From Alphaproteobacteria bacterium (lineage in GTDB: Bacteria > Pseudomonadota > Alphaproteobacteria > Sphingomonadales > Sphingomonadaceae): DNA of 64,000 nt. Location: contig VBAC01000001.1 in NCBI GenBank assembly GCA_005883305.1, positions 1,798,001-1,862,000 of the forward strand, in the 5' to 3' direction. The number at the start of each line of letters is the position of its first letter. Position 1 is the first letter of the stretch. The notes under the pieces are model-generated. The model saw only the letters and a program-made list of their open reading frames with translations. It did no database searches and was not told the origin of the DNA. This document shows positions 45,085 to 53,642 of the stretch, piece by piece. The position numbers and the translations under genes are program-made.

Positions 45085-46614
45085 ATGGCTTCACAAGCAA
45101 AGGGCAGCGCCGCGCCGGCCGGCCCGGTCGTGTCCGGAGGCATTGGCCGCCAGGCGCTCTACGTGCTGCTCGGCTTCTCGGCCGGCCTGCCTTTCTACAT
45201 GTTCTCGACCGTCCTCTCGCTGCGCCTCCAGGCGCACGAGGTGGGGCTGGTCGTCATCGGCTTCTTCGCCTGGGTGCAGCTGCTGCCGACCTTCAAGTTC
45301 CTCTGGGCGCCGCTCCTCGACCGCTACGAAGTGCCGGGCTTCGGCCGCTTCTGGGGCAAGAGGCGCGGGTGGATCATGCTCGCCCAGCTCGGCATCTTCG
45401 TCTCGATGGCCGTGATGGGGCTGACCTCGTCGGACGGGAATCTGGGCATCACGGCGCTGTTCGCGGTGCTGCTCGCCTTCTGGACGACGACCCTGGAAGT
45501 CGCCGCCGACGCCTGGCGGATCGAGCTCGCGCCGACCCAGGCGGAGCAAGGCCCGCTCGCCGCCGCCAATCTGTGGGGCTACCGAAGCGCGATGGTCGCC
45601 GCGGGCAGCGGCGCTCTGCTCGTCGCCGACCAGCCCGGCTTTGGATGGACCGGCGCCTATCTCGCAATCGCCTTCTTCGCCTTCCTGCCCTTCCCGCTGC
45701 TCGCCCTTATGCGCCCCGATCCGGGCCACGGCGGCGGCCGCGCCGGCGCGCTCGTCACGGGCCTGGGCGCGAGCGCGATCATCCTGGGTGTGTCCGCCGC
45801 CGCCGTCGGCGCGGTCGGCTGGCTGCTGCTCGGCGCCGCGTCGGCCATCGGCATCAGCGGGCAGACCAACGTCACCCCCTTCGTGCTGGCGGTCTGTATG
45901 GTGCCCTTCCTGGTCATGGCCGCGGCGCTTCCGAAAATCCGCAAGCTTCCGCCGTCGGCCCCGGCGCGGCGCTCCGTCGCGGTCGGCCCCTATGTCGACT
46001 TCTTCTGGCGCTACGGCTTCATGGCGCTGGCGCTGATGGCCTTCGTCTCGGTCTACCGAATGGGCGACGTGCTTGCGCTGAACCTGTCCAAGCCGATGAT
46101 CCGCGATCTCGGCTATTCGCTGACCGAGATCGGCCTCGCCGATTCCTATGTCGCGCTGATCGCGAGCATCGTCGGCGTCGGCCTCGGCGGCTGGATGGCG
46201 GCGCGCTGGCGGATGACATGGACCCTGGCGATCGGAGCCTTCTTCGCCGCGCTCGGCAATTTCGGCTTCGTCTGGCTCGCCCACCAGCCGGTGGACGGGA
46301 CCGCCCTCTATTTTGCCACTGCCGCGGACCAGTTCGGCAACGGCATGTCCGGGGCGATCTTCGTGGTCTATCTCTCGCTGCTGGTGAACCCCCGCTATCC
46401 CGGGGCTCAATATGCCTTCCTCTCCGGATTCGCCTTCCTGCTGCCGCGGCTGCTGTCCGGAGCGGGCGGCTCGATCGTCGAGGCGTTCGACCGCGCAGGC
46501 TATCGGGGTTTCGACCTTTTCTTCGTCATCACCGGCGTGGCCAGCCTGGCGGCACTGCTGTTCCTGCCGCTCATCGCAGGGGCCCGCCCCCGTCCCGCGG
46601 ACGACAGGCCATGA
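45085..46614 (+). CDS. ampG: AmpG-like MFS permease
   Basis: 509 residues, about 12-14 hydrophobic segments. AmpG markers: LGFSAGLPFYMFSTVLSLRL, FKFLWAPLLDRYEVPGFGRF, GKRRGWIMLAQLG and LEVAADAWRIELAP. AmpG carries anhydromuropeptides from periplasm to cytoplasm for cell-wall recycling. Start placed at ATG 45085 because GGGGGAGGG lies just upstream; an earlier in-frame start at 45019 is unsupported. It overlaps the S12 hydrolase gene (ATGA). The divergent TonB receptor makes import of external muropeptides conceivable. Confidence 0.87.
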   Translation: MASQAKGSAAPAGPVVSGGIGRQALYVLLGFSAGLPFYMFSTVLSLRLQAHEVGLVVIGFFAWVQLLPTFKFLWAPLLDRYEVPGFGRFWGKRRGWIMLAQLGIFVSMAVMGLTSSDGNLGITALFAVLLAFWTTTLEVAADAWRIELAPTQAEQGPLAAANLWGYRSAMVAAGSGALLVADQPGFGWTGAYLAIAFFAFLPFPLLALMRPDPGHGGGRAGALVTGLGASAIILGVSAAAVGAVGWLLLGAASAIGISGQTNVTPFVLAVCMVPFLVMAAALPKIRKLPPSAPARRSVAVGPYVDFFWRYGFMALALMAFVSVYRMGDVLALNLSKPMIRDLGYSLTEIGLADSYVALIASIVGVGLGGWMAARWRMTWTLAIGAFFAALGNFGFVWLAHQPVDGTALYFATAADQFGNGMSGAIFVVYLSLLVNPRYPGAQYAFLSGFAFLLPRLLSGAGGSIVEAFDRAGYRGFDLFFVITGVASLAALLFLPLIAGARPRPADDRP

Positions 46615-47627
46615 TCGACGAGGTGGCGGAACGGGCCTTCGCGCCCGCGGCACAGGCCGTCGCCGAAGGCCGGATTCCGGGTACGGCGCTCGGCATCGTG
46701 GCCGCCGACGGGCGGCGCGCCGTACGCCTCGCAGGGATGGCCGCGCTGATCCCGGAACCCGAGGCGCTGACGGAGAATCACTGGTTCGACCTCGCCTCGG
46801 TATCCAAGGTCATCGCCACGACAAGCATGATCCTGACGCTGGCGGAGCAGGGCCGGATCGGCCTCGACCGGCCGCTGACCGATGCGATCCCCGACCTTCG
46901 CCAATATGACGTCGCCAACGCCGCCGAACGGTCGCTGACCTTCCGCGACTGCCTTGCCCACCGCACCTTCCTTCCGGCGGTTGAGCCGATCTACACCTAT
47001 GGCAGCGATCCCGAGCGCCTGCGCGCCTTCGTGCTGCAGCGGGAGTGGCGCCACGGCCCGCCGGTCTATTCCGACATCAATTTCATCCTCCTCGGCATCG
47101 CAATCGAGCGGATCACCGGCGCGCCGCTGTCGGCCTGGCCGCTCGGGCCGGGCCTGAGCTACGGTCCGCCGCCCGGCCCCGCCGTCGCCACCGAGGCCTG
47201 CTCCTGGCGCGGCCGCGTGATGAAAAGCGAGGTCCATGACGAGAACGCATGGGCGCTTGGCGGCGCGCCGGGCCATGCCGGCCTGTTCGGGACGGTGGCC
47301 GGCGTGCTCGCCTTCGCCGCCGGTCTGCTCGACGGGAGCGGCGCCTCGCCATTCATGCTTCGGGCGATCCGAACGCCCGTGCACGAACACCGGACCTGCG
47401 GCTGGGAGCGGCGCTTCGCGGGCTGGCACGGCGGCGACGCCTGCTCCGGCGGGACGATCGGCCATACCGGCTTCACCGGCACCGGGCTGTGGGTCGATTT
47501 CGAACGCGGCCTCGCCTGGACCTTGCTGACCAACCGAGTCCACCCGACCCGCCATCGCGAGACCGGCATAGCGGAGCTGCGCCGCGCCACCGGCGATGCC
47601 GTCGTGGAGGCGTGGGACGCGGCTTAG
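46611..47627 (+). CDS. Serine hydrolase, beta-lactamase/S12 family
   Basis: 338 residues, no signal peptide. S12 motifs: S63-x-x-K66 (ASVSKV), Y-S-D in PPVYSDINFILLG as the YxN-type loop, and HTGFTGTG as the third motif. The family contains class C beta-lactamases, D,D-peptidases, D-aminopeptidases and esterases. Lack of an export signal and coupling to AmpG (ATGA) favour a cytoplasmic muropeptide or D-amino-acid peptide hydrolase over antibiotic resistance, as inference. A REP element follows. Confidence 0.85.
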   Translation: MIDEVAERAFAPAAQAVAEGRIPGTALGIVAADGRRAVRLAGMAALIPEPEALTENHWFDLASVSKVIATTSMILTLAEQGRIGLDRPLTDAIPDLRQYDVANAAERSLTFRDCLAHRTFLPAVEPIYTYGSDPERLRAFVLQREWRHGPPVYSDINFILLGIAIERITGAPLSAWPLGPGLSYGPPPGPAVATEACSWRGRVMKSEVHDENAWALGGAPGHAGLFGTVAGVLAFAAGLLDGSGASPFMLRAIRTPVHEHRTCGWERRFAGWHGGDACSGGTIGHTGFTGTGLWVDFERGLAWTLLTNRVHPTRHRETGIAELRRATGDAVVEAWDAA

Positions 47628-47654
47628 AGCAGGATTGCCTTTAACTGCCTCCCT

Positions 47655-47756
47655 CCGCTCATCCTGAGGAGCCGTTGAGCCTGTCGAAACGGCGTCTCGA
47701 AGGACGGTCCTTCGAGACGGGCCTTCGCCAGGCTCAGTCCCTCCTCAGGATGAGCG
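47655..47756. repeat. REP-type palindrome, CTCATCCTGAG family, copy 2
   Basis: CCGCTCATCCTGAGGAG at the left pairs with CTCCTCAGGATGAGCGG at the right; the centre holds TCGAAGGACGGTCCTTCGA. It is the reverse-oriented relative of 13231-13333 and again lies between convergent genes. Confidence 0.78.
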
Positions 47757-47779
47757 GTTCAGCATAAGCTGTTCAGGCT

Positions 47780-49249
47780 TTAATTCGCCTCGGCGATCAG
47801 GTTGAGGGCGGCGTCCATGAATCCGGTCGCGCTGACGTCGCCCGGCACGTCGTTGGCGTAGAATGAGAAGATCAGGGTCCGGCCGCTTCGGGCGGTCAAA
47901 TAGCCGGACAGAGCGTTGGACGCGTTGAGCGTTCCGGTCTTGGCGAACAGGCGCCCCTCCAGCGGGGTCCCGCGAAAGCGGCGGGCGAGCGTTCCGTCGA
48001 CCCCGGCGACCGGGAAGGTCGCCCGCCACGCCGCGCCCCAGGGCTGGGCGGCGGCCCAGCGCAGCAAAGTGGCGACCGCGCGGGGCGACAGGCGATTGTA
48101 GGTCGACATGCCCGAGCCGTCGGACAGGTCCCAGGCCGTCCGGGGCACGCCCGCTGACGACATCATCGCCGCGATCGCCGCCACGCCGTCCTCGATCGAG
48201 CCCGAGCCGGCGATCAGGCCGACGCGGCGGAGCATCAGCTCGGCATGCAGATTCTGGCTGACTTTGCTGATCAGAATCAGGTCCTCGGCAAGAGGCGGCG
48301 GAGTCAGCCGGGCCAGCGCCTCGGGCTCGCTCGGGCGAGTCACGGGCCGGTCGCCCCGGCGCGCCGGATCGTCGCCGTCGCGCGCGAAGGGCCGGTGGCG
48401 CGCCTCGGCGTCGCCAGTGACCCGAACGCCCCGCGCTTCGAGCAACGTGCGCAGGCGCCAGGCCGCGAAATGGGCCGGGTCGTCGATGCCCATCCGAAGC
48501 GTCTCCGGCTCGGCGCCGACGGCGATCGTTCCGGTGAGCCGCAGGACGCGGCTGTTCGGCATCCGCTCGAACTGCAGCTCGGTCGTCCCCGCCGCCGCCG
48601 TCGTCGCGAGATTGGTCACCTCGTAATAAGGCAGCATGTCGAGCGCCGGGCGTTCCCCCACCGCTCCGGGGGTGACCCGAATTGCCAGCTCGTTGTCGTC
48701 GAGGGTCAGCGCCGAAACGCCGGTGCCGTAGCGGCTCTGGATATTGTTCCAGCTCATCCCCGGGCTCCAGCGCTGGTCCGGGAACAGGCTGTCGTCGCCG
48801 ACGACGTTGCGCACGCGCCGGGTCCGCGCGGCCACCGCGTCGGCCAAAGCGGCGAGGCAATCCACGGCGCAATCCGGCGCGCTCGACAGCCGGGCGTCGC
48901 CATGGCCGGCGAGGATCACGTCGGGCGACCGCCGGCTCCCGTCGAGCCGCACCGAAGCGCCGCCGGCGGCGTCCGGCCGGTCGAGCGCGGTCATGTTGGC
49001 GAAGGCCGCGGCGGTGGTCAGCATCTTGGTGTTGGAGGCCGGGATGAAGCGGGCGTCCGGATTGACCGCGACCAGCTCACGCCCGTCCTCGGTCGTCACC
49101 ACCAGGCCGAAGCGCGTGCCCGCCGGAGCGGCGGCCAGGCCGGCCTCGACCCGTTGCTGCAGCGGCGCCTGCAAAGCGTGAGCGGGCGAAACCGCGGAGA
49201 TGGCGACCGCCAGCAAGGCGATGCGCAGTGGGGAATGGGGAGCCGGCAT
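47780..49249 (-). CDS. dacB: D-alanyl-D-alanine carboxypeptidase, PBP4 type
   Basis: 489 residues, S13 family. Signal peptide to about residue 25 (AHA), catalytic S72-x-x-K75 (PASNTKM), second motif region DGSGMSTYN and third motif KTGTLN near 437. The long insertion domain between the first and second motifs is present, as in PBP4. It trims or cleaves peptidoglycan stem peptides in the periplasm. Convergent with the S12 hydrolase gene and divergent from the S9 peptidase gene. Confidence 0.92.
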   Translation of the reverse strand: MPAPHSPLRIALLAVAISAVSPAHALQAPLQQRVEAGLAAAPAGTRFGLVVTTEDGRELVAVNPDARFIPASNTKMLTTAAAFANMTALDRPDAAGGASVRLDGSRRSPDVILAGHGDARLSSAPDCAVDCLAALADAVAARTRRVRNVVGDDSLFPDQRWSPGMSWNNIQSRYGTGVSALTLDDNELAIRVTPGAVGERPALDMLPYYEVTNLATTAAAGTTELQFERMPNSRVLRLTGTIAVGAEPETLRMGIDDPAHFAAWRLRTLLEARGVRVTGDAEARHRPFARDGDDPARRGDRPVTRPSEPEALARLTPPPLAEDLILISKVSQNLHAELMLRRVGLIAGSGSIEDGVAAIAAMMSSAGVPRTAWDLSDGSGMSTYNRLSPRAVATLLRWAAAQPWGAAWRATFPVAGVDGTLARRFRGTPLEGRLFAKTGTLNASNALSGYLTARSGRTLIFSFYANDVPGDVSATGFMDAALNLIAEAN

Positions 49250-49383
49250 CGGGGCAGCCTAGGGCACATCCGGCCCGGGGCAATACGGCATCGCTCATTC
49301 CGAGCGTTCGCGCCGCTATAACGGCGGGGCATTTAGCCCAGGCGGCACTTGCCAGGCGGGCGCGCCGGCCTCAATCCAGGGCG

Positions 49384-51435
49384 ATGAAGAAGCACCTCCT
49401 CGTACGACTGTGGCTCATGGCGATCGGCCTTGCGCTCCTGCCCTCGGCCGCCGCCGCCCAGCGCGACCCGTTGGCCGAAGCCCTCGCCCTCCCCGTCGCG
49501 AGCGGCCTTGCCGGCGCTCGCGACGTGCCGCGCTTCGCCTGGATCGTGAACGAGGCCGGCGTTCGCAACATCTGGGTGGCGACGCGCGGCGTGCCGGCGC
49601 GGCGCCTGACCGCCTTCACCGAGGATGACGGGCAGGAACTGTCCGAAATCGCCCTTAGCAACAACGGCGCGAGCCTCGCTTTCGTTCGCGGCGGCGACGA
49701 GGAGTTTCCGGACCAGGAGGACCTGCCCAACACCGGCGCCGCGCCCTTCACGCCGCCCCAGCAGGTGTTCGTGGTCTCCGCCAGTGGCGGCGACGCGTTG
49801 GCCGTCGGCCAGGGCCATTCGCCCAGCTTCTCGCCCGACGGCGGGCGACTGGCCTTCACCCGCCGGGGCGAAATCTGGCTGTGGACGCGCGGGAGCGAGG
49901 CGCGGCGCATCGCCAAGGTCGGCGGAAGCATCGGCCGTCTCACCTGGTCGCCGGACGGCACCCGATTGCTGTTCTCGGAGGATCGCGGCGAGCACAGCCT
50001 CGTCGCCGTTCTGGACGCGGATGGCGAGCGCCTGCGCTATCTCGATCCCGGCCTCGGCCAGTCGATCGAGCCTGTCTTCTCTCCGGACGGCCGCCAAATC
50101 GCCTTCATCCGCTATGTATCGCCGCCCGCCGGAGCGGCGGCCGACAGTGGGCCTTATTGGTCGATCCGGCTGGTCGACCTCGCCACCGGCGAGGCGCGCA
50201 CGCTCTGGACAGCGCCGGCCGGCCCGGGTGGGCGCTATTACGGGACCCGAAGCCGCAACCTGTTCTGGAGCCGAAGCGGGCTGATCCTCTTTCCCTGGGA
50301 GCGGACCGGCTGGCTTCACGTCTACGCGCTCGACGCGCAGCGGGGCGGCACGCCGCGCGCCCTGACCGCCGGCGCCTTCGAGGTCGAGACCTTCCTGATC
50401 GATCCGGCACGCGACGATCTCCTCTACGCTGCCAATGCCGGCGATATCGACAGCCGCCACATCTGGCGCCGGCCGCTGGGCGACGGCGCGCCGCTGCGAT
50501 TGGGCGGCGGCGATACGATGCAGTTCGCTCCGACGATCGCGGGCGATTCGGTCGCCGCAATCGCGACGAGCGTGTCCAGCCCGGCCCATCCCGTCCTCCT
50601 CGGCGCGCGCGAGACGCCGCTCGCGCCCGTCCCCACCGCTTCGGGCTTCGCCGCGCCCGAGGTGGTGACGTTTCGCGCCGAGGACGGAGTCGAGGTTCAC
50701 GGCCAATATTTCCGCGCCCGCGGCCCGGGCCGCCATCCGGCGCTGGTCTACGTCCACGGCGGCCCGCGCCGGCAGATGCTGCCCGGCTTCCACACATCCG
50801 GCTATTATTCGAAGACGTATATCATGAACCAGCACCTCGCCGCGCTCGGCTATGACGTGCTGTCGGTGAATTATCGCAGCGGCACCGGCTATGGGCTCGC
50901 CTTCCGCGAGGCGGCGGAGACCGGCCGCGAGGGCGCGTCGGAATATCGCGACATCCTCGCCGCCGGGCGCTGGCTTGCGGCGCGGGGCGATGTCGACCCG
51001 GCCCGCATCGGCGTGTGGGGCGGGAGCTGGGGCGGCTATCTCACCGCGCTCGCTTTGGCGCGCGACAGCGGCCTGTTCGCGGCCGGCGTCGATCTTCATG
51101 GTGTCCACACCATGCTTCGCCCGGTGCCCAACTCATTGTCGCCCCAGGCGCAGGAACGCGCGCGCCAGGTCCAGTGGGACTCCTCGCCGCTCGGCGCGAT
51201 CGATCGCTGGCGCTCGCCGGTGCTGCTGATCCACGGCGACGACGACCGGAACGTCGACTTCTCCCAATCGCTGCTCCTGGCGCGCGAGCTGGCCGCCCGG
51301 CACATCCCCTATCGCGAGCTTGTCTTCCCCAACGAGCGCCACAGCTTCTTCCGCCACGACAACTGGCTCCGCGCGCTGCGCGCCGCGGAGGAGTTCCTCG
51401 ATCTTACGGTGATGCGCCGGCAACCGCTGCCCTGA
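49384..51435 (+). CDS. Exported S9-family prolyl oligopeptidase/dipeptidyl peptidase
   Basis: 683 residues. Signal peptide (MKKHLLVRLWLMAIGLALLPSAAAA), a beta-propeller-like region with repeated SPDGxRLxF-type blades (about 60-420), and a C-terminal alpha/beta hydrolase domain. Catalytic triad: S548 (WGGSWGGYL), D621 (HGDDDRNV) and H653 (NERHSFF). Acts on short peptides in the periplasm or at the surface. ATG at 49384 begins the signal peptide; the longer frame to 49228 is not supported. The role in peptide scavenging alongside its neighbours is inferred. Confidence 0.9.
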   Translation: MKKHLLVRLWLMAIGLALLPSAAAAQRDPLAEALALPVASGLAGARDVPRFAWIVNEAGVRNIWVATRGVPARRLTAFTEDDGQELSEIALSNNGASLAFVRGGDEEFPDQEDLPNTGAAPFTPPQQVFVVSASGGDALAVGQGHSPSFSPDGGRLAFTRRGEIWLWTRGSEARRIAKVGGSIGRLTWSPDGTRLLFSEDRGEHSLVAVLDADGERLRYLDPGLGQSIEPVFSPDGRQIAFIRYVSPPAGAAADSGPYWSIRLVDLATGEARTLWTAPAGPGGRYYGTRSRNLFWSRSGLILFPWERTGWLHVYALDAQRGGTPRALTAGAFEVETFLIDPARDDLLYAANAGDIDSRHIWRRPLGDGAPLRLGGGDTMQFAPTIAGDSVAAIATSVSSPAHPVLLGARETPLAPVPTASGFAAPEVVTFRAEDGVEVHGQYFRARGPGRHPALVYVHGGPRRQMLPGFHTSGYYSKTYIMNQHLAALGYDVLSVNYRSGTGYGLAFREAAETGREGASEYRDILAAGRWLAARGDVDPARIGVWGGSWGGYLTALALARDSGLFAAGVDLHGVHTMLRPVPNSLSPQAQERARQVQWDSSPLGAIDRWRSPVLLIHGDDDRNVDFSQSLLLARELAARHIPYRELVFPNERHSFFRHDNWLRALRAAEEFLDLTVMRRQPLP

Positions 51436-51463
51436 AGCATGATCGTCCAAGACCGATTCATCT

Positions 51464-51545
51464 CGTCATTGCGAGCGAAGCGAAGCAATCCAGAGCAGCC
51501 TCGGAGGCCGATGGATTGCCGCGTCGCTTCGCTCCTCGCAATGAC
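51464..51545. repeat. REP-type palindrome, CGTCATTGCGAGCGAAGCGAAGC family
   Basis: CGTCATTGCGAGCGAAGCGA at the left is the inverted match (small gaps) of TCGCTTCGCTCCTCGCAATGACG at the right, with AGCAATCC/GGATTGC further in. Third REP family in the window; lies between two convergent stop codons. Confidence 0.78.
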
Positions 51546-51568
51546 GGTTCGGTCAAAACGATTGCGTT

Positions 51569-52399
51569 CTACAGGTAGTGCGGCCCGCCCCGCTCGCGCA
51601 GGTCCTCATAGTGAACCAGCGCCGGCTCCGGGCCCAGCGGCACGGGCCGGCCGTCGCGGAAGGCCCATTCGCCGCGGTCGCAATCGCCGGCGCGGACGTA
51701 GCCGTTGATGTAGAAGCGGCGCAGATGGTCCGAGCGGTTCGGGCCCGAGCCATGGACCAGATAGGGGTTCCACAGAACGAGGTCGCCGGGATCGAGCACG
51801 AGCCGGATCGCCTCCGCGGCCGAGAGGCCCACGCGCTCCAGCGCCGAGTCGGACATCGCATTGCCCAGCACGTCGCTGTCCGTGTCCAGATCGAGGTCGC
51901 CCTGCAAATGGCTTCGCGGAACGAAGGACATGCCCCCGGATTCCGGCCGGTGCGGATCGATCGCGAGCCCGGTCTGGACGTAGGCGGTGCCGAGGTTGCG
52001 GTAGCAGTCGGCGGGCACTCGGAAGCGCGAATCCTGGTGCCAGGCGAAGTCGCCTACGGCCCCCGGCGCCTTCCAGTGGATCTGGTTGATGATCTGCTTG
52101 ACGTCGCGCCCGATCAGCGGCTCGAGCAAGGCGGCGAAGCGGGGATCGAGGCGCACCGCGTCGAGCGCGGGGCGGTGGTAGGAGGGCCATTGCACCATCT
52201 GCACCAGCGGTCCGCCGGGCCCTTGCGCGATTTTGTAGAAGAGATTGCCGTGGCGGAAGCTGCGGCCGTGCGCGACCCCCTCGGCATGGACGGCGTCGAT
52301 CTCCGCGCCGATCGCGGTGATCTCCCGGGAGCTGAAGAAACCGCGGACGATCGCGTAGCCGTCGCGATGCCAGGTGGCCGGATCGACTGGTTCAATCAT
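51569..52399 (-). CDS. Phytanoyl-CoA-dioxygenase-family Fe(II)/2-oxoglutarate oxygenase
   Basis: 276 residues. Double-stranded beta-helix with iron ligands H121 and D123 (WHQDSRF) and H216 (LVHGSGPN), and the 2-oxoglutarate Arg in LRRFYING. GGMSFVPRSH is family-typical. Members hydroxylate diverse small molecules, including free amino acids and ectoine. It is the last gene of the minus-strand LysR-DgcN-DgcA operon, overlapping the symporter gene by eight bases, so an amino-acid-related substrate is plausible. Confidence 0.87.
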   Translation of the reverse strand: MIEPVDPATWHRDGYAIVRGFFSSREITAIGAEIDAVHAEGVAHGRSFRHGNLFYKIAQGPGGPLVQMVQWPSYHRPALDAVRLDPRFAALLEPLIGRDVKQIINQIHWKAPGAVGDFAWHQDSRFRVPADCYRNLGTAYVQTGLAIDPHRPESGGMSFVPRSHLQGDLDLDTDSDVLGNAMSDSALERVGLSAAEAIRLVLDPGDLVLWNPYLVHGSGPNRSDHLRRFYINGYVRAGDCDRGEWAFRDGRPVPLGPEPALVHYEDLRERGGPHYL

Positions 52400-53642
52400 C
52401 GTCCGAAGAGCGAAGGACGGCGTCGTCCAGTTCCCCCTCCCACCGCGCGATGGTGGTCGCGACGGTGAGATTGGCGCTCGCGCTCGGCACCGTGCGGGTC
52501 ATGTCGAGCAGCCGGTCGAACGGGAGGACGAAACCGACCACCAGAGCGGTCTGTTCCGGAGCGATGCCGACCGAGGAGAGAACCGCCGCCAGCATGAACA
52601 AGGAGGCCGACGGCACGGGCGCCGTTCCGAATGCCGCCAGCGCGCCCGTCAGCAGAACGAGCCCGTAGACGACCGGCGTCGGCTCCACTCCCAGCGCCTG
52701 CAGGCTGAACATGCTGAGCAGGCCGACATACATGGCCGTGCCGTCCTTGCCGATGCTTGCCCCGAGCGGAAGCACGGTGGAATAGATCGGCCGGCCGAGG
52801 CCGAGGTTGCGCTCGGCGACACGCATCGCGACCGGCAGGGTCGCCGAGCTGGAAGCGGTCGAGAAGGCCACCGCCAGAGCGTCGATGATGCCGCGGAAGA
52901 AGGGGCGCAGCGGAACCCGCGCGGCGAAGCGCAGCAGCAGCGTGTGAACCAGCAGGATCTGGATCAGGGAGCCGAGCGCTACCGCCAGCGCCAGCCAGCC
53001 GACATTGACGAAGACGGTCGCGCCGTTCGCTGCGACCGCTCCGGCGATCAGCGCGAACACGCCGAACGGAGTCGCTTCCATGACGATGGCGACGATCTTG
53101 AGCAGGACCGCCGTTGCCGACTGGAGCAGGTCCGCGAACGGCTTGCCCGCCTCCCCCGCCACCAGGGGGCCGATTCCGAGCAGGATGGCGACGAAGATGA
53201 TCGCCAGCATGTCGCCCTTCGCCAACGCGTCGAAGATGTTGACGGGGACGATGCCGATCAGCTGCTCGTAGGGCGTCGGCGGCGCGCCGATGGCGTGCGG
53301 CGCGGCGGTTCCGAGCGGCGCCCCTTCGCCGGGCCGGATCAGGCTCGCCACCGCCATCCCGACGGACACGGCGACGGCGGTGGTGAAGGCGAACAGGGCG
53401 ATCGTCCGCCCGCCGATCCCGCCAAGCCGCTTCGGGTCGCCGAGCGTGGTGATCCCCGCGGCGATCGTCACCAGCACGATCGGCACGACCAGCATCCGGA
53501 TAGCGCGCACGAAAAGGTCGCCGAGAAACTGCACCCAGGGCGCCGCCGCGGGCCAGAAGGCGCCGAGGAGGAGGCCGAGCGCCAATGCGGCCAACACCCG
53601 CTTCCACAAGGGAATCGCGAACCAGCGGCGCAGCAGGGTCAC
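52392..53642 (-). CDS. Dicarboxylate/amino acid:cation symporter (DAACS, GltP-like)
   Basis: 416 residues, about eight helices plus two hairpin loops. Family signatures: serine-rich STASSSATLP in HP1, VLPLGASIGKDGTAMY in helix 7, and GFVLPFDRLLDMTRTVPS near the end (Asp/Arg ligand-binding region). Family members take up glutamate, aspartate, C4-dicarboxylates or neutral amino acids with Na+ or H+. Coupled to the D-aminoacylase gene by ATGA; probable importer for the amino acid handled by DgcN/DgcA. Confidence 0.92.
   Translation of the reverse strand: MTLLRRWFAIPLWKRVLAALALGLLLGAFWPAAAPWVQFLGDLFVRAIRMLVVPIVLVTIAAGITTLGDPKRLGGIGGRTIALFAFTTAVAVSVGMAVASLIRPGEGAPLGTAAPHAIGAPPTPYEQLIGIVPVNIFDALAKGDMLAIIFVAILLGIGPLVAGEAGKPFADLLQSATAVLLKIVAIVMEATPFGVFALIAGAVAANGATVFVNVGWLALAVALGSLIQILLVHTLLLRFAARVPLRPFFRGIIDALAVAFSTASSSATLPVAMRVAERNLGLGRPIYSTVLPLGASIGKDGTAMYVGLLSMFSLQALGVEPTPVVYGLVLLTGALAAFGTAPVPSASLFMLAAVLSSVGIAPEQTALVVGFVLPFDRLLDMTRTVPSASANLTVATTIARWEGELDDAVLRSSDDD

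Noticed and set aside
46611-47627. Antibiotic-resistance beta-lactamase
   Set aside because: S12 motifs fit, but there is no export signal and the gene is coupled to an AmpG-like permease, so a recycling hydrolase is likelier.
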